Assembly (NCBI RefSeq): GCF_031760065.1 | Contig: NZ_CP134500.1 | Location: 620,001-684,000 of the forward strand | Direction: 5' to 3' | Length of the DNA: 64,000 nucleotides | From: Streptomyces durocortorensis | Lineage (GTDB): Bacteria > Actinomycetota > Actinomycetes > Streptomycetales > Streptomycetaceae | Shown here: positions 45,805 to 54,397 of the stretch, one piece after another | Numbering within the stretch: position 1 is the stretch's first letter | Layout of the letters: each line of letters starts with the position of its first letter | Translations under genes and position numbers: made by a program | Notes under the pieces: generated by a model | Databases searched by the model: none | The model's input: the letters and a program-made list of their open reading frames with translations, nothing else | Told to the model about the DNA's origin: nothing

Positions 45805-46731
45805 ATGTACGACGCGACACGGCTCGCGGCGCTCGTCGCGGTCGCGGAGGCCGGATCGATCACGAAGGCGGCCGCCCGCCTGGGCTACACCGCGCCCGCG
45901 CTCTCCCAGCAGCTGGCCAAGCTGGAGCGGGAGGCGGGGGCGGCGCTGCTGGTGCGCCACCATCGCGGGGCGCGGCTGACGGCGGCGGGCGAGCTGCTGG
46001 CGGTACGGGCCCGGCGGGTGCTGGACGAGCTGGACCAGGCGCGCCACGAGCTGGCGCAGCTGGCCGGGCTCTCCGGGGGCAGGCTGCGGGTGGGGACGTT
46101 CACGACGGCCGGGGTCCATCTGCTGCCGCCGGTTCTGAGCGCGTTCCGGCGGGCCCATCCGGATGTCGAGCTGGCCGTCACGGACTACGAACCGCCCGGC
46201 GGGATCGCCGCGGTGGTCGCGGGTGACGTCGATCTCGCCCTGACCCACACCTACGAGCCGTCGGGCTCGGGCCCGCCGCCGGTGGGGATCGTCGTCGAGC
46301 CCCTGCTGGTCGAGGAGCTGGTCCTGGTGACCTCGGTCGGCCACCGGCTCGCCGAGGGCACCGGGCGGCTCGCGGTCACCGAGCTGGCCGGGCGGCCGTT
46401 GATCAGCAGCGCGCCCACGCATCCGCCTCGGCGCGGGGTGGAGAACGCGCTCGCCGAGGCCGGCGCGACCCCGGCGGTGGTCTGCGAGTCCCCCGGGTAC
46501 GCCCTGGTGTGCGCGCTGGTCAGCGCGGGGCTCGGCGTGGCGGTGGTGCCGGAGATGGTCGCGTCGATGTCGTCGGCCCCGCTGTCGGTGCGGCGGCTGG
46601 AGCCCGCGTCGTTCCGCCGGACCATTTCGGTCGTACACCACGGCAAGCGGGCGACGGCCGCCGCCGCGACGCTGCTCGCCCTGCTGCGGGGCGGGTTCGG
46701 GCGCGGAAGCGGCGGGTCAGGGGCGGGCTGA
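45805..46731 (+). CDS. LysR family transcriptional regulator
   Basis: A 308-residue regulator with the N-terminal helix-turn-helix ALVAVAEAGSITKAAARLGYTAPALSQQLAKLEREAGAALLVRHHRG and a periplasmic-binding-like ligand domain from about residue 90 (GRLRVGTFTTAGVHLLPPVLSAFRRAHPDVEL). AAAGGAA precedes the ATG. Divergent placement indicates control of the LysE exporter; the effector is likely the exported amino acid. Confidence 0.88.
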   Translation: MYDATRLAALVAVAEAGSITKAAARLGYTAPALSQQLAKLEREAGAALLVRHHRGARLTAAGELLAVRARRVLDELDQARHELAQLAGLSGGRLRVGTFTTAGVHLLPPVLSAFRRAHPDVELAVTDYEPPGGIAAVVAGDVDLALTHTYEPSGSGPPPVGIVVEPLLVEELVLVTSVGHRLAEGTGRLAVTELAGRPLISSAPTHPPRRGVENALAEAGATPAVVCESPGYALVCALVSAGLGVAVVPEMVASMSSAPLSVRRLEPASFRRTISVVHHGKRATAAAATLLALLRGGFGRGSGGSGAG

Positions 46732-46773
46732 CCGCCGCCCGCCCGCGTCCCCGCCCCCGTACGACCGACGTGC

Positions 46774-47214
46774 TCAGCCCGCGAGGCCTTGGACCTGGAC
46801 CGCCCACGGCAGCGCGACCAGGACCGTCTTTCCGCCCTCGGCGGTCGGGGTGACCTGGAGGCGGCCACCGCACTCCTTGGCCAGCGCCCGGATGATGACC
46901 ATGCCGCGGCCGTTGTCCTGCCGTACGGCGGCGGGCAGCCGCTGGGGCCAGCGGGGGTGACTGTCCGTCACGCCGAGGCGCAGTTCCTCGTCGCGTTCGA
47001 GGCGCAGGTCCACGGTGAAGGTGGGCGACTGGCCGAACGTGTGCTGGACGGCGTTGGTCGCCAGCTCCGAGATGATCAGCCGGACGGTGTCGGCGAACTC
47101 GGTGTCATCGGGCAGACCCCAGTCGGCGAGGGTGCTGGCGACATATCTGCGGGCCGAGGAGACCGAGGCCGGATCGCTCGGCAGAGTGACGGTTGCTTCC
47201 TGATGGTCTGCCAT
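46774..47214 (-). CDS. ATP-binding protein, RsbW-like (HATPase_c_2)
   Basis: A 146-residue GHKL-type ATPase as found in anti-sigma kinases. The N box is [20 protein letters not shown], and the G1/G2 boxes are [12 protein letters not shown] and [20 protein letters not shown]. Streptomyces has dozens of such small proteins, few with known partners. The ATG at 47214 ([17 protein letters not shown]) gives the usual N terminus; the longer open frame upstream is not protein-like. No anti-anti-sigma factor or sigma factor is adjacent. Confidence 0.82.
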   Translation of the reverse strand: MADHQEATVTLPSDPASVSSARRYVASTLADWGLPDDTEFADTVRLIISELATNAVQHTFGQSPTFTVDLRLERDEELRLGVTDSHPRWPQRLPAAVRQDNGRGMVIIRALAKECGGRLQVTPTAEGGKTVLVALPWAVQVQGLAG

Positions 47215-47395
47215 GGCGACGCCGTCCCTTTCCCGCCCCGGTCGGCCGTGGCCGCCCGGGATTGTGCTTCGCGCCAGATTGCCACTGATGAAGCTCTCTG
47301 TAACGGTGTTCGGCCAGGATATGCAGATATCTGTCGCTCGAAGCGGTGAATTCGGGACCCGTACGGCGTGGCCGGGCACCGCGGCGCTGCGCGGG
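47215..47395. other. Gap between the RsbW-like gene and bioF
   Basis: This holds the upstream region of the RsbW-like gene and the 3' end of the bioF transcript. It is less GC-rich than average and contains a 10-bp palindrome CAGATATCTG (47324-47333). No gene was seen. Confidence 0.35.
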
Positions 47396-48556
47396 TCAGC
47401 CGACCGGGGCGAAGGCCTCCTGGGGAGCGGTGGCGGCGATCGTGGCCACCGCGGCTGTGATCTGCTCCTCCGTCAGGTCGGCCCGGGCGGTGAGCCGCAG
47501 CCGGGAGATGCCGTCCGGGACCGACGGCGGGCGGAAGCAGCCCACGGCGATTCCGGCCGTGCGGCAGTCGGCCGCCCAGCGCACCGCCGCGTCCGCCGAC
47601 GGCGCCCGTACGGAGACGACGGCCGCGTCGGGGCGGGCGGCGGTCAGCCCTGCGGCGGTGAGCCTCGCGTGCAGGGCCGTCGCGACGCCCCTGGCGCTGG
47701 CCGCGCGGTCGGGCTCCCGGCGCAGCACCCCGAGGGCGCCGAGCGCGCCGCCCGCCGCCGCCGGTGCGAGGCCGGTGTCGAAGATGAACGTCCGGGCGGT
47801 GTTGACCAGGTGCTCCACGACCCGGGCCGGTCCGAGGACCGCGCCGCCCTGGCTGCCCAGGGACTTGGAGAGGGTGAGCGTGGCGACGACTCCCTCATCG
47901 CCCGCCAGGTCCACGGCGGCGAGCGCGCCTCGGCCGCCTTCGCCGAGGACGCCGAGGCCGTGGGCGTCATCCACGATCAGGGCGGCGTTCGCGGAGCGGC
48001 ACACGTCGGCGAGTCCGGGCAGCGGGGCGGCGTCGCCGTCGACGGAGAAGACCGAGTCGGTGACGACGAGCGCCCGGCCCTCGTGCCCGCGGAGCGTCTT
48101 GGCGACGGCGTCCGGGTCGGCGTGCGGGGCGACGGCGGTCTCGGCACGGGAGAGGCGGCAGCCGTCCACGATGGAAGCGTGGTTGCCCGCGTCGGACACG
48201 ATGAGCGAGCCGCGCCCGGACAGCGCGGTCAGCGCGGCGAGGTTGGCGGCATACCCGGAGGAGAGCACGAGGGCGGCCTCGAAACCGCAGAAGGCGGCGA
48301 GCTCCCGTTCGAGTTCGGCGTGCAGCTCGGTGGAGCCGGTCACCAGCCGGGACCCCGTCGCGCCCGCGCCCCAGCGGCGGGCGGCACCGGCCGCGGCGGC
48401 GGTGACCTCCGGGTGCCGGGTCAGGCCGAGGTAGTCGTTGCTCGCGAGGTCCAGCAGCTCCGGCTCGGCACCGCGTGGACGCAGGGTCCGTACGAGTCCG
48501 GCGTCGGCCCGGCGGCGGGCCTCGTCGTCGATCCAGTCGAACGGGGCGAAGGGCAT
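47396..48556 (-). CDS. bioF: 8-amino-7-oxononanoate synthase
   Basis: A 386-residue PLP enzyme condensing pimeloyl thioester with alanine, the first committed step of the biotin ring pathway. [77 protein letters not shown] and the PLP lysine in [17 protein letters not shown] are all present. ATG at 48556. It is transcribed away from bioBAD; the 159-bp gap holds a shared control region. Confidence 0.92.
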   Translation of the reverse strand: MPFAPFDWIDDEARRRADAGLVRTLRPRGAEPELLDLASNDYLGLTRHPEVTAAAAGAARRWGAGATGSRLVTGSTELHAELERELAAFCGFEAALVLSSGYAANLAALTALSGRGSLIVSDAGNHASIVDGCRLSRAETAVAPHADPDAVAKTLRGHEGRALVVTDSVFSVDGDAAPLPGLADVCRSANAALIVDDAHGLGVLGEGGRGALAAVDLAGDEGVVATLTLSKSLGSQGGAVLGPARVVEHLVNTARTFIFDTGLAPAAAGGALGALGVLRREPDRAASARGVATALHARLTAAGLTAARPDAAVVSVRAPSADAAVRWAADCRTAGIAVGCFRPPSVPDGISRLRLTARADLTEEQITAAVATIAATAPQEAFAPVG

Positions 48557-48715
48557 GGGAGGTCCCTAGGAGTAGGCGGGCCCTTTGTAGGCAGCCAACA
48601 GACCCTAACCGGGTGCGCAGCAGGTCAGGGTGTGGCAATACACACACCCTCGCCGGGCTCTCCTGTCTGGTTCCTCCTTGGCTGGAGGCGGTGCCGTAAG
48701 CCAGGATCATCTTCC
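48557..48715. promoter_or_regulatory. bioF / bioB divergent control region
   Basis: It contains a perfect 8-bp inverted repeat AGGGTGTG (48627-48634) / CACACCCT (48643-48650) with an 8-nt centre, midway between the two starts. This is a good candidate for a biotin-responsive operator common to both transcripts; it does not resemble the BirA or BioQ sites I remember. Confidence 0.5.
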
Positions 48716-49990
48716 ATGGACCTGCTGAACACGCTGGTGGACAAGGGGCTGCGGCGCGAACTGCCGACCCGCGAAGAAGCGCTCGCCGTACTGGCGACCT
48801 CCGACGACGAGCTGCTCGATGTGGTGGCCGCCGCCGGGAAGGTGCGCCGTCAGTGGTTCGGGCGACGCGTCAAGCTGAACTATCTGGTCAATCTGAAGTC
48901 GGGGCTCTGTCCCGAGGACTGCTCCTACTGCTCGCAGCGGCTCGGTTCGAAGGCCGGGATCCTCAAGTACACCTGGCTCAAGCCGGACGAGGCGTCCAAG
49001 GCCGCGGCCGCCGGGGTCGCGGGGGGAGCCAAGCGGGTCTGTCTGGTGGCGAGCGGCCGCGGCCCCACCGACCGGGACGTGGACCGGGTCACCAAGACCA
49101 TCGAGGCCATCAAGGACCAGAACGAAGGCATCGAGGTCTGCGCCTGTCTCGGTCTGCTCTCCGACGGACAGGCCGACCGGCTGCGTTCGGCGGGCGCCGA
49201 CGCGTACAACCACAACCTCAACACGTCCGAGGAGACGTACGGGGCGATCACCACCACCCACACCTACGCCGACCGGGTGGAGACCGTGCAGCAGGCCCAG
49301 GCCGCCGGGCTCTCCGCCTGTTCCGGGCTGATCGCGGGGATGGGCGAGAGCGACAAGGACCTGGTCGACGTGGTGTTCGCGCTGCGCGCGCTGGACCCGG
49401 ACTCGGTGCCGGTGAACTTCCTGATCCCGTTCGAGGGAACCCCGCTCGCCAAGGAGTGGAACCTCACCCCGCAGCGCTGCCTGCGCATTCTGGCGATGGT
49501 CCGGTTCGTCTGCCCCGATGTCGAGGTCCGGCTGGCGGGCGGCCGTGAGGTGCATCTGCGCTCGATGCAGCCGCTGGCCCTGCACCTGGTCAACTCGATC
49601 TTCCTGGGCGACTATCTGACCAGCGAGGGCCAGGCCGGTCAGACCGACCTGGACATGATCGCGGACGCCGGGTTCGAGGTGGAGGGCGCGGGCACCACGA
49701 CCCTGCCCCGTCACCGCGCGGACACGCCGGTCGGCGGTTGCGGTACGCCGGCGGAGGCCCCGGGCTGCGGAACGCAGGAGTCCGCCGGGTGCGGTTCGCA
49801 CGGTGGCGGCGGCTGCGGCCCCTGCGGCGGTCACGGTTCCGAGGCGGCGGCTCCCGTCGCGGCCGCCGAGGGCGAGCCAGTGCCGGCCGAGGTACCGGTC
49901 ACGCGTACGGACGCGGGCGGCGCGGCGCGGACGGACCTGGTGGCCGTGCGACGGCGCGGTGCGGGGACGGATCTCGCCCCCAATGCTTGA
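48716..49990 (+). CDS. bioB: Biotin synthase with Cys/His/Gly-rich C-terminal tail
   Basis: A 424-residue radical SAM enzyme inserting sulfur into dethiobiotin. CPEDCSYC holds the SAM-cluster cysteines (65, 69, 72); the second cluster ligands are [30 protein letters not shown] and Arg in VRLAGGRE. After the barrel a tail of about 85 residues has five Cys (342, 351, 359, 367, 370) and two His (362, 373) in a Gly-rich setting, GCGxx...GCGPCGGHG, then an Ala/Pro/Arg end. E. coli BioB (about 346 residues) lacks this. The ATG at 48716 has GGATC upstream, a weak ribosome site. The stop overlaps the bioA start by 8 nt. Confidence 0.93.
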   Translation: MDLLNTLVDKGLRRELPTREEALAVLATSDDELLDVVAAAGKVRRQWFGRRVKLNYLVNLKSGLCPEDCSYCSQRLGSKAGILKYTWLKPDEASKAAAAGVAGGAKRVCLVASGRGPTDRDVDRVTKTIEAIKDQNEGIEVCACLGLLSDGQADRLRSAGADAYNHNLNTSEETYGAITTTHTYADRVETVQQAQAAGLSACSGLIAGMGESDKDLVDVVFALRALDPDSVPVNFLIPFEGTPLAKEWNLTPQRCLRILAMVRFVCPDVEVRLAGGREVHLRSMQPLALHLVNSIFLGDYLTSEGQAGQTDLDMIADAGFEVEGAGTTTLPRHRADTPVGGCGTPAEAPGCGTQESAGCGSHGGGGCGPCGGHGSEAAAPVAAAEGEPVPAEVPVTRTDAGGAARTDLVAVRRRGAGTDLAPNA

Positions 49991-51326
49991 GCCGCACGCC
50001 TCCGCGCTCCCCCTGTCCGCCGCACCGAAGCCGTATGCCCCCGATGAGCTGCGGGCGCTGGACCGCGCGCACGTCTGGCACCCGTACGGTCCGATGCCGG
50101 GCCGCCAGGAGCCGCTGATCGTGGAGTCGGCCTCCGGGGTACGGCTCCGGCTCGCCGAACCCGTCGAGGGGCAGCGCGAGTTGGTGGACGGCATGTCGTC
50201 CTGGTGGTCGGCGGTGCACGGCTACAACCATCCCGTCCTCAACGAGGCCGCGCGCGGCCAGCTGGACCGGATGAGCCATGTGATGTTCGGCGGGCTCACC
50301 CATGAGCCCGCCGTCCGGCTGGCCACCCGGCTGGTGGAGATCACCCCCGAGCCGCTCCAGCACGTCTTCCTCGCCGACTCGGGGTCCGTATCGGTCGAGG
50401 TCGCCGTCAAGATGTGCCTCCAGTACTGGCGTTCGGCCGGGCGCCCGGCGAAGAGGCGGCTGCTGACCTGGCGCGGCGGCTACCACGGCGACACCTGGCA
50501 GCCGATGTCGGTGTGCGACCCGGAGGGCGGGATGCACGAGCTGTGGTCGGGGTCGCTGCCCCGGCAGGTCTTCGCCGACGCCCCGCCGGACGGCTTCGAC
50601 GCGGAGCCGGACCCCGCCTACGTGGCCCATCTGCGGGAGCTGATCGCGGATCACGCCGACGAACTGGCCGCGGTGATCGTGGAACCCGTGGTGCAGGGGG
50701 CCGGCGGGATGCGGTTCCACTCCCCCGCGTATCTGCGGGTGCTGCGGGAGGCGTGCGACGAGCTGGACGTCCTGCTGGTGTTCGACGAGATCGCGACCGG
50801 GTTCGGGCGGACGGGCCGGCTGTTCGCCGCCGGACACGCCGGGGTCTCCCCGGATGTCATGTGCGTCGGCAAGGCGCTGACCGGCGGCTATCTGACGATG
50901 GCAGCGACGCTGTGCACCTCCCGGGTGGCCGAGGGCATCTCGCGCGGCGAGGTCCCGGTGCTGGCACACGGCCCGACCTTCATGGGCAATCCGCTGGCCG
51001 CGTCGATCGCCTCGGCCTCGGTGGACCTGCTGCTCGGGCAGGACTGGGAGAGCGAGGTGGCGCGGATCGGCGCGGCGCTGCGCTCCGGTCTGGCGCCCGC
51101 GTCGGACATCCCCGGAGTCGTGGACGTACGCGTCCTGGGGGCGATCGGGGTCGTCCAACTCGACCACGAGGCGGACATGGCGGCGGCGACCCGGGCGGCC
51201 GTGCGCGAGGGGGTGTGGCTGCGGCCGTTCCGCGACCTCGTCTACACGATGCCGCCCTACGTCACGGGCGACGAGGACGTACAACGGATCTGCCGGGCCG
51301 TGTGCGCCGCGGCGCGGGAGGGCTGA
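49983..51326 (+). CDS. bioA: Adenosylmethionine-8-amino-7-oxononanoate aminotransferase
   Basis: A 447-residue class III aminotransferase producing 7,8-diaminononanoate from KAPA with SAM as amino donor. [14 protein letters not shown] and [19 protein letters not shown] are the substrate-binding start; [31 protein letters not shown] and the PLP lysine [14 protein letters not shown] follow, with [15 protein letters not shown]. The ATG at 49983 overlaps bioB by 8 nt and gives the usual length. Confidence 0.93.
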   Translation: MLEPHASALPLSAAPKPYAPDELRALDRAHVWHPYGPMPGRQEPLIVESASGVRLRLAEPVEGQRELVDGMSSWWSAVHGYNHPVLNEAARGQLDRMSHVMFGGLTHEPAVRLATRLVEITPEPLQHVFLADSGSVSVEVAVKMCLQYWRSAGRPAKRRLLTWRGGYHGDTWQPMSVCDPEGGMHELWSGSLPRQVFADAPPDGFDAEPDPAYVAHLRELIADHADELAAVIVEPVVQGAGGMRFHSPAYLRVLREACDELDVLLVFDEIATGFGRTGRLFAAGHAGVSPDVMCVGKALTGGYLTMAATLCTSRVAEGISRGEVPVLAHGPTFMGNPLAASIASASVDLLLGQDWESEVARIGAALRSGLAPASDIPGVVDVRVLGAIGVVQLDHEADMAAATRAAVREGVWLRPFRDLVYTMPPYVTGDEDVQRICRAVCAAAREG

Positions 51327-51327
51327 C

Positions 51328-52023
51328 GTGACCATCCTCGTGGTGTCCGGTACGGGCACGGAGATCGGCAAGACCGTGGTGACCGCCGCCGTGGCGGCCG
51401 CCGCGCGGGGCCGCCGGGTCGCGGTGCTCAAGCCCGCCCAGACCGGGCTCGCGCCCGGGGAGCCGGGCGACGCGGCCGAGGTGGCGCGGCTGGCGGGCAG
51501 TCATGTGACCGCGGTCGAACTGGCCCGGTTCCCCGAGCCCTTGGCCCCGGCCACGGCGGCCCGGCGGGCGGGGCTGGCACCCGTGCGGCCGTACGAGGTC
51601 GCCGAGGCGGCGGAGAAGCTGGCCACCGAGCACGATCTGGTGCTGGTGGAGGGCGCGGGCGGGCTGCTCGTACGGTTCGACGACGAGGGCGGCACCCTCG
51701 CGGACGCGGCCCGGTCGCTGTCCGCCCCGGTGCTGGTCGTGGCGCCCGCGGGGCTGGGCACGCTGAACGCCACCGCCCTGACCGCGGAGGCCCTGCGGAG
51801 CCGGGGGCTGAGCTGCCGGGGCGTGGTGATCGGCAGCATGCCCGAGCAGCCGGACCTGGCCTCCCGGTGCAATGTCGAGGACCTGCCGTTGGCGGCCGGT
51901 GCGCCGCTGCTGGGCGCGGTACCGGCCGGCGCGGGCGCGCTGCCGGGAGCCGAGTTCGCCGCGCGGGCGTCGCGCTGGCTGGCTCCGGAGCTCGGCGGGA
52001 GCTGGGCCCCGGCCCGGCACTGA
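51328..52023 (+). CDS. bioD: Dethiobiotin synthetase
   Basis: A 231-residue ATP-dependent ligase closing the ureido ring. The P-loop [17 protein letters not shown] is at the N terminus, VLKPAQTGL carries the substrate Lys/Thr, [18 protein letters not shown] the second loop, and VVIGSMP the adenine site. The GTG start at 51328 is one base after the bioA stop, so translation is coupled. It completes bioBAD; bioF is divergent. Confidence 0.92.
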   Translation: MTILVVSGTGTEIGKTVVTAAVAAAARGRRVAVLKPAQTGLAPGEPGDAAEVARLAGSHVTAVELARFPEPLAPATAARRAGLAPVRPYEVAEAAEKLATEHDLVLVEGAGGLLVRFDDEGGTLADAARSLSAPVLVVAPAGLGTLNATALTAEALRSRGLSCRGVVIGSMPEQPDLASRCNVEDLPLAAGAPLLGAVPAGAGALPGAEFAARASRWLAPELGGSWAPARH

Positions 52024-52037
52024 GGCTTCCCGCGGGT

Positions 52038-52080
52038 CCTCCGGGGGCTAAGGGCCGTCCCGTCATCCCTTAGACGGAGG
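52038..52080 (+). terminator. Two-part hairpin after the bioBAD operon
   Basis: CCTCCG (52038-52043) pairs with CGGAGG (52075-52080), and inside it CTAAGGG (52048-52054) pairs with CCCTTAG (52067-52073). It begins 15 bases after the bioD stop and separates the operon from the methyltransferase. Confidence 0.55.
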
Positions 52081-52136
52081 CATTACGGGGAAGAATCCTT
52101 GGGGAGCCGTACGTCCACTCCATCCGGAGGTCCGTC

Positions 52137-52814
52137 ATGCAGCTGCGCAGCAGGAAGCTCCCCAGGGATGCCGTGCACCACCCGGTGTTCGCCCGCTTCT
52201 ACGCACGGATGAGCGTGACCGCCGATCTGAAGGGCGGAGTCGCCGCGTACCGCGAGGAGCTGCTGGCGGGGCTCTCCGGCCGGGTCATCGAGATCGGTGC
52301 GGGGAACGGGCTGAACTTCGCCCACTACCCGGGCGCGGTGTCGGAGGTCGTGGCGCTGGAGCCGGAGCGTTCGCTGCGGCAGCTCGCCGTCCGCGCCGCG
52401 CTGCGCGCCGAGGTGCCGGTGGATGTGGTGCCGGGTGCGGCGGAGGCGCTTCCGGTGAAGAGCGAGGGTTTCGACGCGGCCGTGGCGTCGCTGGTCCTGT
52501 GCACCGTACGGGACCTGCCCCGGGCACTCCGCGAGATCAAGCGGGTGCTGCGCCCCGGAGGCGAACTGCGGTTCTTCGAGCACGGTCTGGCGCCGGGCCG
52601 GGCGCTGGCGACGGCCCAGCGCGCCGCGGACCGCACCGTGTGGCCCCTGCTCTTCGGCGGCTGTCACACGGCCCGGGACCCGCTGGCCGCGATCGAGGAG
52701 GCGGGGTTCGAGCTGGGGGCGTTCCGCAGGCTGCGGATTCCGGAGAAGGGCCTCCAGGTCCCCTCCTCCCCCTGCGTCCTGGGCGTGGCGCGCAAGCCGT
52801 TCACGCCGGAGTGA
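52137..52814 (+). CDS. Class I SAM-dependent methyltransferase (METTL7-like)
   Basis: A 225-residue methyltransferase. Motif I is VIEIGAGNGLNFAHYP, motif II VALEPERSLRQLA, motif IV AVASLVLCTVRDLPRAL, then EIKRVLRPGGELRFFEHGLAPG, which is typical of METTL7/phospholipid N-methyltransferase-like proteins. GGAGG lies 9 bases before the ATG. Although it is beside bioD, a hairpin separates them and the motifs are not those of the malonyl-ACP methyltransferase BioC. Substrate unknown. Confidence 0.83.
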   Translation: MQLRSRKLPRDAVHHPVFARFYARMSVTADLKGGVAAYREELLAGLSGRVIEIGAGNGLNFAHYPGAVSEVVALEPERSLRQLAVRAALRAEVPVDVVPGAAEALPVKSEGFDAAVASLVLCTVRDLPRALREIKRVLRPGGELRFFEHGLAPGRALATAQRAADRTVWPLLFGGCHTARDPLAAIEEAGFELGAFRRLRIPEKGLQVPSSPCVLGVARKPFTPE

Positions 52815-52846
52815 CCGGTCCCGTACCCCATACCGCCGTCACAGGC

Positions 52847-53218
52847 TCATGCGCTCCACTGGCGCAGCTCCTCCGCGATGGCCCGCACGTCCGCCTTGCC
52901 CTGCTTCACCAGCAGCGCCAGATCGCGGACCTGCTCGGGCGAGGTGACGACCTTGAGCCCGGAGGCGATGAGATAGCCGTACGCGACGGCCGAGGCGAAC
53001 ATCGCGTTGGAGTGTTCGAGGGCGGGCACATGCAGCAGGAGTTGCAGCAGGGCGGCCGCCCGCACATGCGGGTCGCTGTAGACGGGGCTGCCGAAGATCT
53101 CCGCCTCGTGCCGCGCCACGGCGGCGACGAGGGCGCCCCAGTCCACGACCTGAGGGTCTCCGGGCGTCTTGTGCTCGGCCACCATGAGCAGCCAGGAAAG
53201 GTCGATCCGCAGGTTCAA
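52847..53218 (-). CDS. Fic/Doc-like toxin component with degenerate active site
   Basis: A 123-residue helical protein starting at TTG 53218 (MNLRIDLSWLLMVAEHKTPG), whose start overlaps the antitoxin stop. GDPQVVDWGALVAAVARHEAEIFGSPVYSD and AALLQLLLHVPALEHSNAMFASAVAYGYLIASG align by eye with the Doc core, but the catalytic HPFxDGNKRT is VPALEHSNAMFA: His and Asn remain while the phosphate-binding Lys/Arg are lost. Ordinary Doc-type phosphorylation of EF-Tu is therefore doubtful. NCBI annotates similar streptomycete proteins as the toxin component of Fic-family systems. Confidence 0.7.
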   Translation of the reverse strand: MNLRIDLSWLLMVAEHKTPGDPQVVDWGALVAAVARHEAEIFGSPVYSDPHVRAAALLQLLLHVPALEHSNAMFASAVAYGYLIASGLKVVTSPEQVRDLALLVKQGKADVRAIAEELRQWSA

Positions 53219-53442
53219 CGGGTGCCTTCGCGCTCCGGGCCGAACTCCTCGGCGAACACCGCTTCGTACTGCTTCATGAAGTCGGCGGCGGCCTCGACGA
53301 AGGTGTGTCCCACCTCGCCCGTGTCCTGCTGGACGAGTTCTTCTATGTAGCGGTTCACACTCATCCCCCTTTGCAGCGCGCGCTGTCGCGCGGCCTCGGC
53401 GGTGGCCTCTTCCACTCGAACGTTCAGCTGAGTCTTGGGCAC
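53215..53442 (-). CDS. Ribbon-helix-helix-like antitoxin
   Basis: A 75-residue protein beginning MPKTQLNVRVEEATAEAARQ, with RALQRGMSVNRYIEELVQQ, a typical ribbon-helix-helix N terminus, and an acidic C-terminal part ending EEFGPEREGTR that would bind the toxin. The GTG start at 53442 has no ribosome site and lies 9 bases from a strong palindrome (53451-53470), consistent with a leaderless transcript and autorepression. Stop and toxin start overlap. Confidence 0.78.
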   Translation of the reverse strand: MPKTQLNVRVEEATAEAARQRALQRGMSVNRYIEELVQQDTGEVGHTFVEAAADFMKQYEAVFAEEFGPEREGTR

Positions 53443-53450
53443 GCGACCAC

Positions 53451-53470
53451 GCTAGCGCGGTCGCGCTAGC
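53451..53470. promoter_or_regulatory. Palindromic operator of the toxin-antitoxin pair
   Basis: GCTAGCGC (53451-53458) and GCGCTAGC (53463-53470) form perfect 8-bp arms around GGTC. It is placed immediately upstream of the antitoxin GTG, where an autoregulating ribbon-helix-helix dimer pair would bind. Confidence 0.65.
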
Positions 53471-53579
53471 ACCGGCAAGGGGAAGGGCCGCGGGGCGAAG
53501 GGGCCCGTTCGCCGGACAGCGGTGCCCCTTCTTGGCGGGGTGGATGGCCCGCGCACACACCTCACCCCGGAGGAGTTCC

Positions 53580-53740
53580 ATGACCAGGGCGTTCCGCTTC
53601 GGCGTCAATCTGATGCCCGCACCGACGGGGGCCGGTGACGAGCGCGCTGCCGGCGGGCGGAGCAGCTCGGTTACGACGTGATCCTGGTCCCGGACCATCC
53701 GGACACGCCCGAGCCGGCGGGAAGCCGAGGAGCCGTGGGG
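53580..53740 (+). pseudogene. Remnant of a luciferase-like (F420-dependent) oxidoreductase gene
   Basis: An ATG at 53580 with GGAGGAG five bases upstream starts MTRAFRFGVNLMPAPTGAG, the N terminus of LLM-class F420-dependent enzymes. After 33 codons the frame ends at TGA 53679-53681, but in another frame RAEQLGYDVILVPDHPDTPEP (53654 onward) continues the same protein before losing similarity. About 50 codons of a gene that is normally near 300 remain, with a frame change and loss of the 3' part. A good ribosome site and short first frame mean a truncated peptide could still be made. Confidence 0.65.
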
Positions 53741-53820
53741 CGGCCGACGGGAGCGGGAGGCGGGCGCGGGTCGGCCGCATCGTGGAATCCGATCGACGCC
53801 GGGACGCGGCCAATGGTGGG

Positions 53821-54255
53821 ATGACCGCCATGAACGATCTTTCGATACGGTCCGCGACCGCGGCCGACCTGGACGAGGTCCTCGCGTTCTGGAAGACGGC
53901 GGCCGAGGGCACCAGCATCAGTGACGACAGCGACGGGGTCGCCCGCCTGGTGGCACGGGATGCGGACGCGCTGATCCTCGCCGAGGTGGACGGGGTGCTG
54001 GTGGGCACGGTGATCGCGGGCTTCGACGGCTGGCGCTGCCATCTCTACCGGCTCGCGGTCCACCCCGGCCGGCGCCGCAGGGGCGTCGGCAGCGCCCTTC
54101 TCGCAGCGGCGGAGGAACGGTTCACCGCTCTGGGGGGTCGGCGCGCCGACGCCATGGTGCTCGACCGCAACGCCTCGGCCCACCACGCCTGGCGCGCCGG
54201 GGGCTACGGGCCCGAGCCGCAGTGGAGCCGCTGGGTGAAGCACCTGTCGGGCTGA
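53821..54255 (+). CDS. GNAT family N-acetyltransferase
   Basis: A 144-residue acetyltransferase: IRSATAADLDEVLAFWKTAAEG at the start, YRLAVHPGRRRRGVGSALLAAAEERF as the acetyl-CoA loop (RRRGVG) and NASAHHAWRAGGYGPEPQWSRWVK at the end, in the style of GNAT proteins acting on small molecules or proteins. ATG 53821 or the second Met at 53830 may start it; no good ribosome site is visible for either. Acceptor unknown. Confidence 0.83.
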   Translation: MTAMNDLSIRSATAADLDEVLAFWKTAAEGTSISDDSDGVARLVARDADALILAEVDGVLVGTVIAGFDGWRCHLYRLAVHPGRRRRGVGSALLAAAEERFTALGGRRADAMVLDRNASAHHAWRAGGYGPEPQWSRWVKHLSG

Positions 54256-54397
54256 CACGAGGGCCCTCCCGCGCGCGGTCCACGCCACGCCGCACGCGCG
54301 GACGGACGCCCTCGCCTCGCCCCGGACGATCACTCCCATCACGCCGACGCCGCGCGATCCGCCGGTCTCTGCCTGATCATGGGACGGAGGTGAGCCG

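Noticed and set aside
47213..48715. A fused frame joining the region opposite bioF to BioB
   Set aside because: This is only an open extension of the BioB frame upstream across antisense bioF sequence; BioB begins normally at 48716.
52137..52814. The methyltransferase next to bioD as BioC
   Set aside because: The motifs (VIEIGAGNGLNF, FFEHG) are those of METTL7-like enzymes, and a two-part hairpin separates it from the bio operon.
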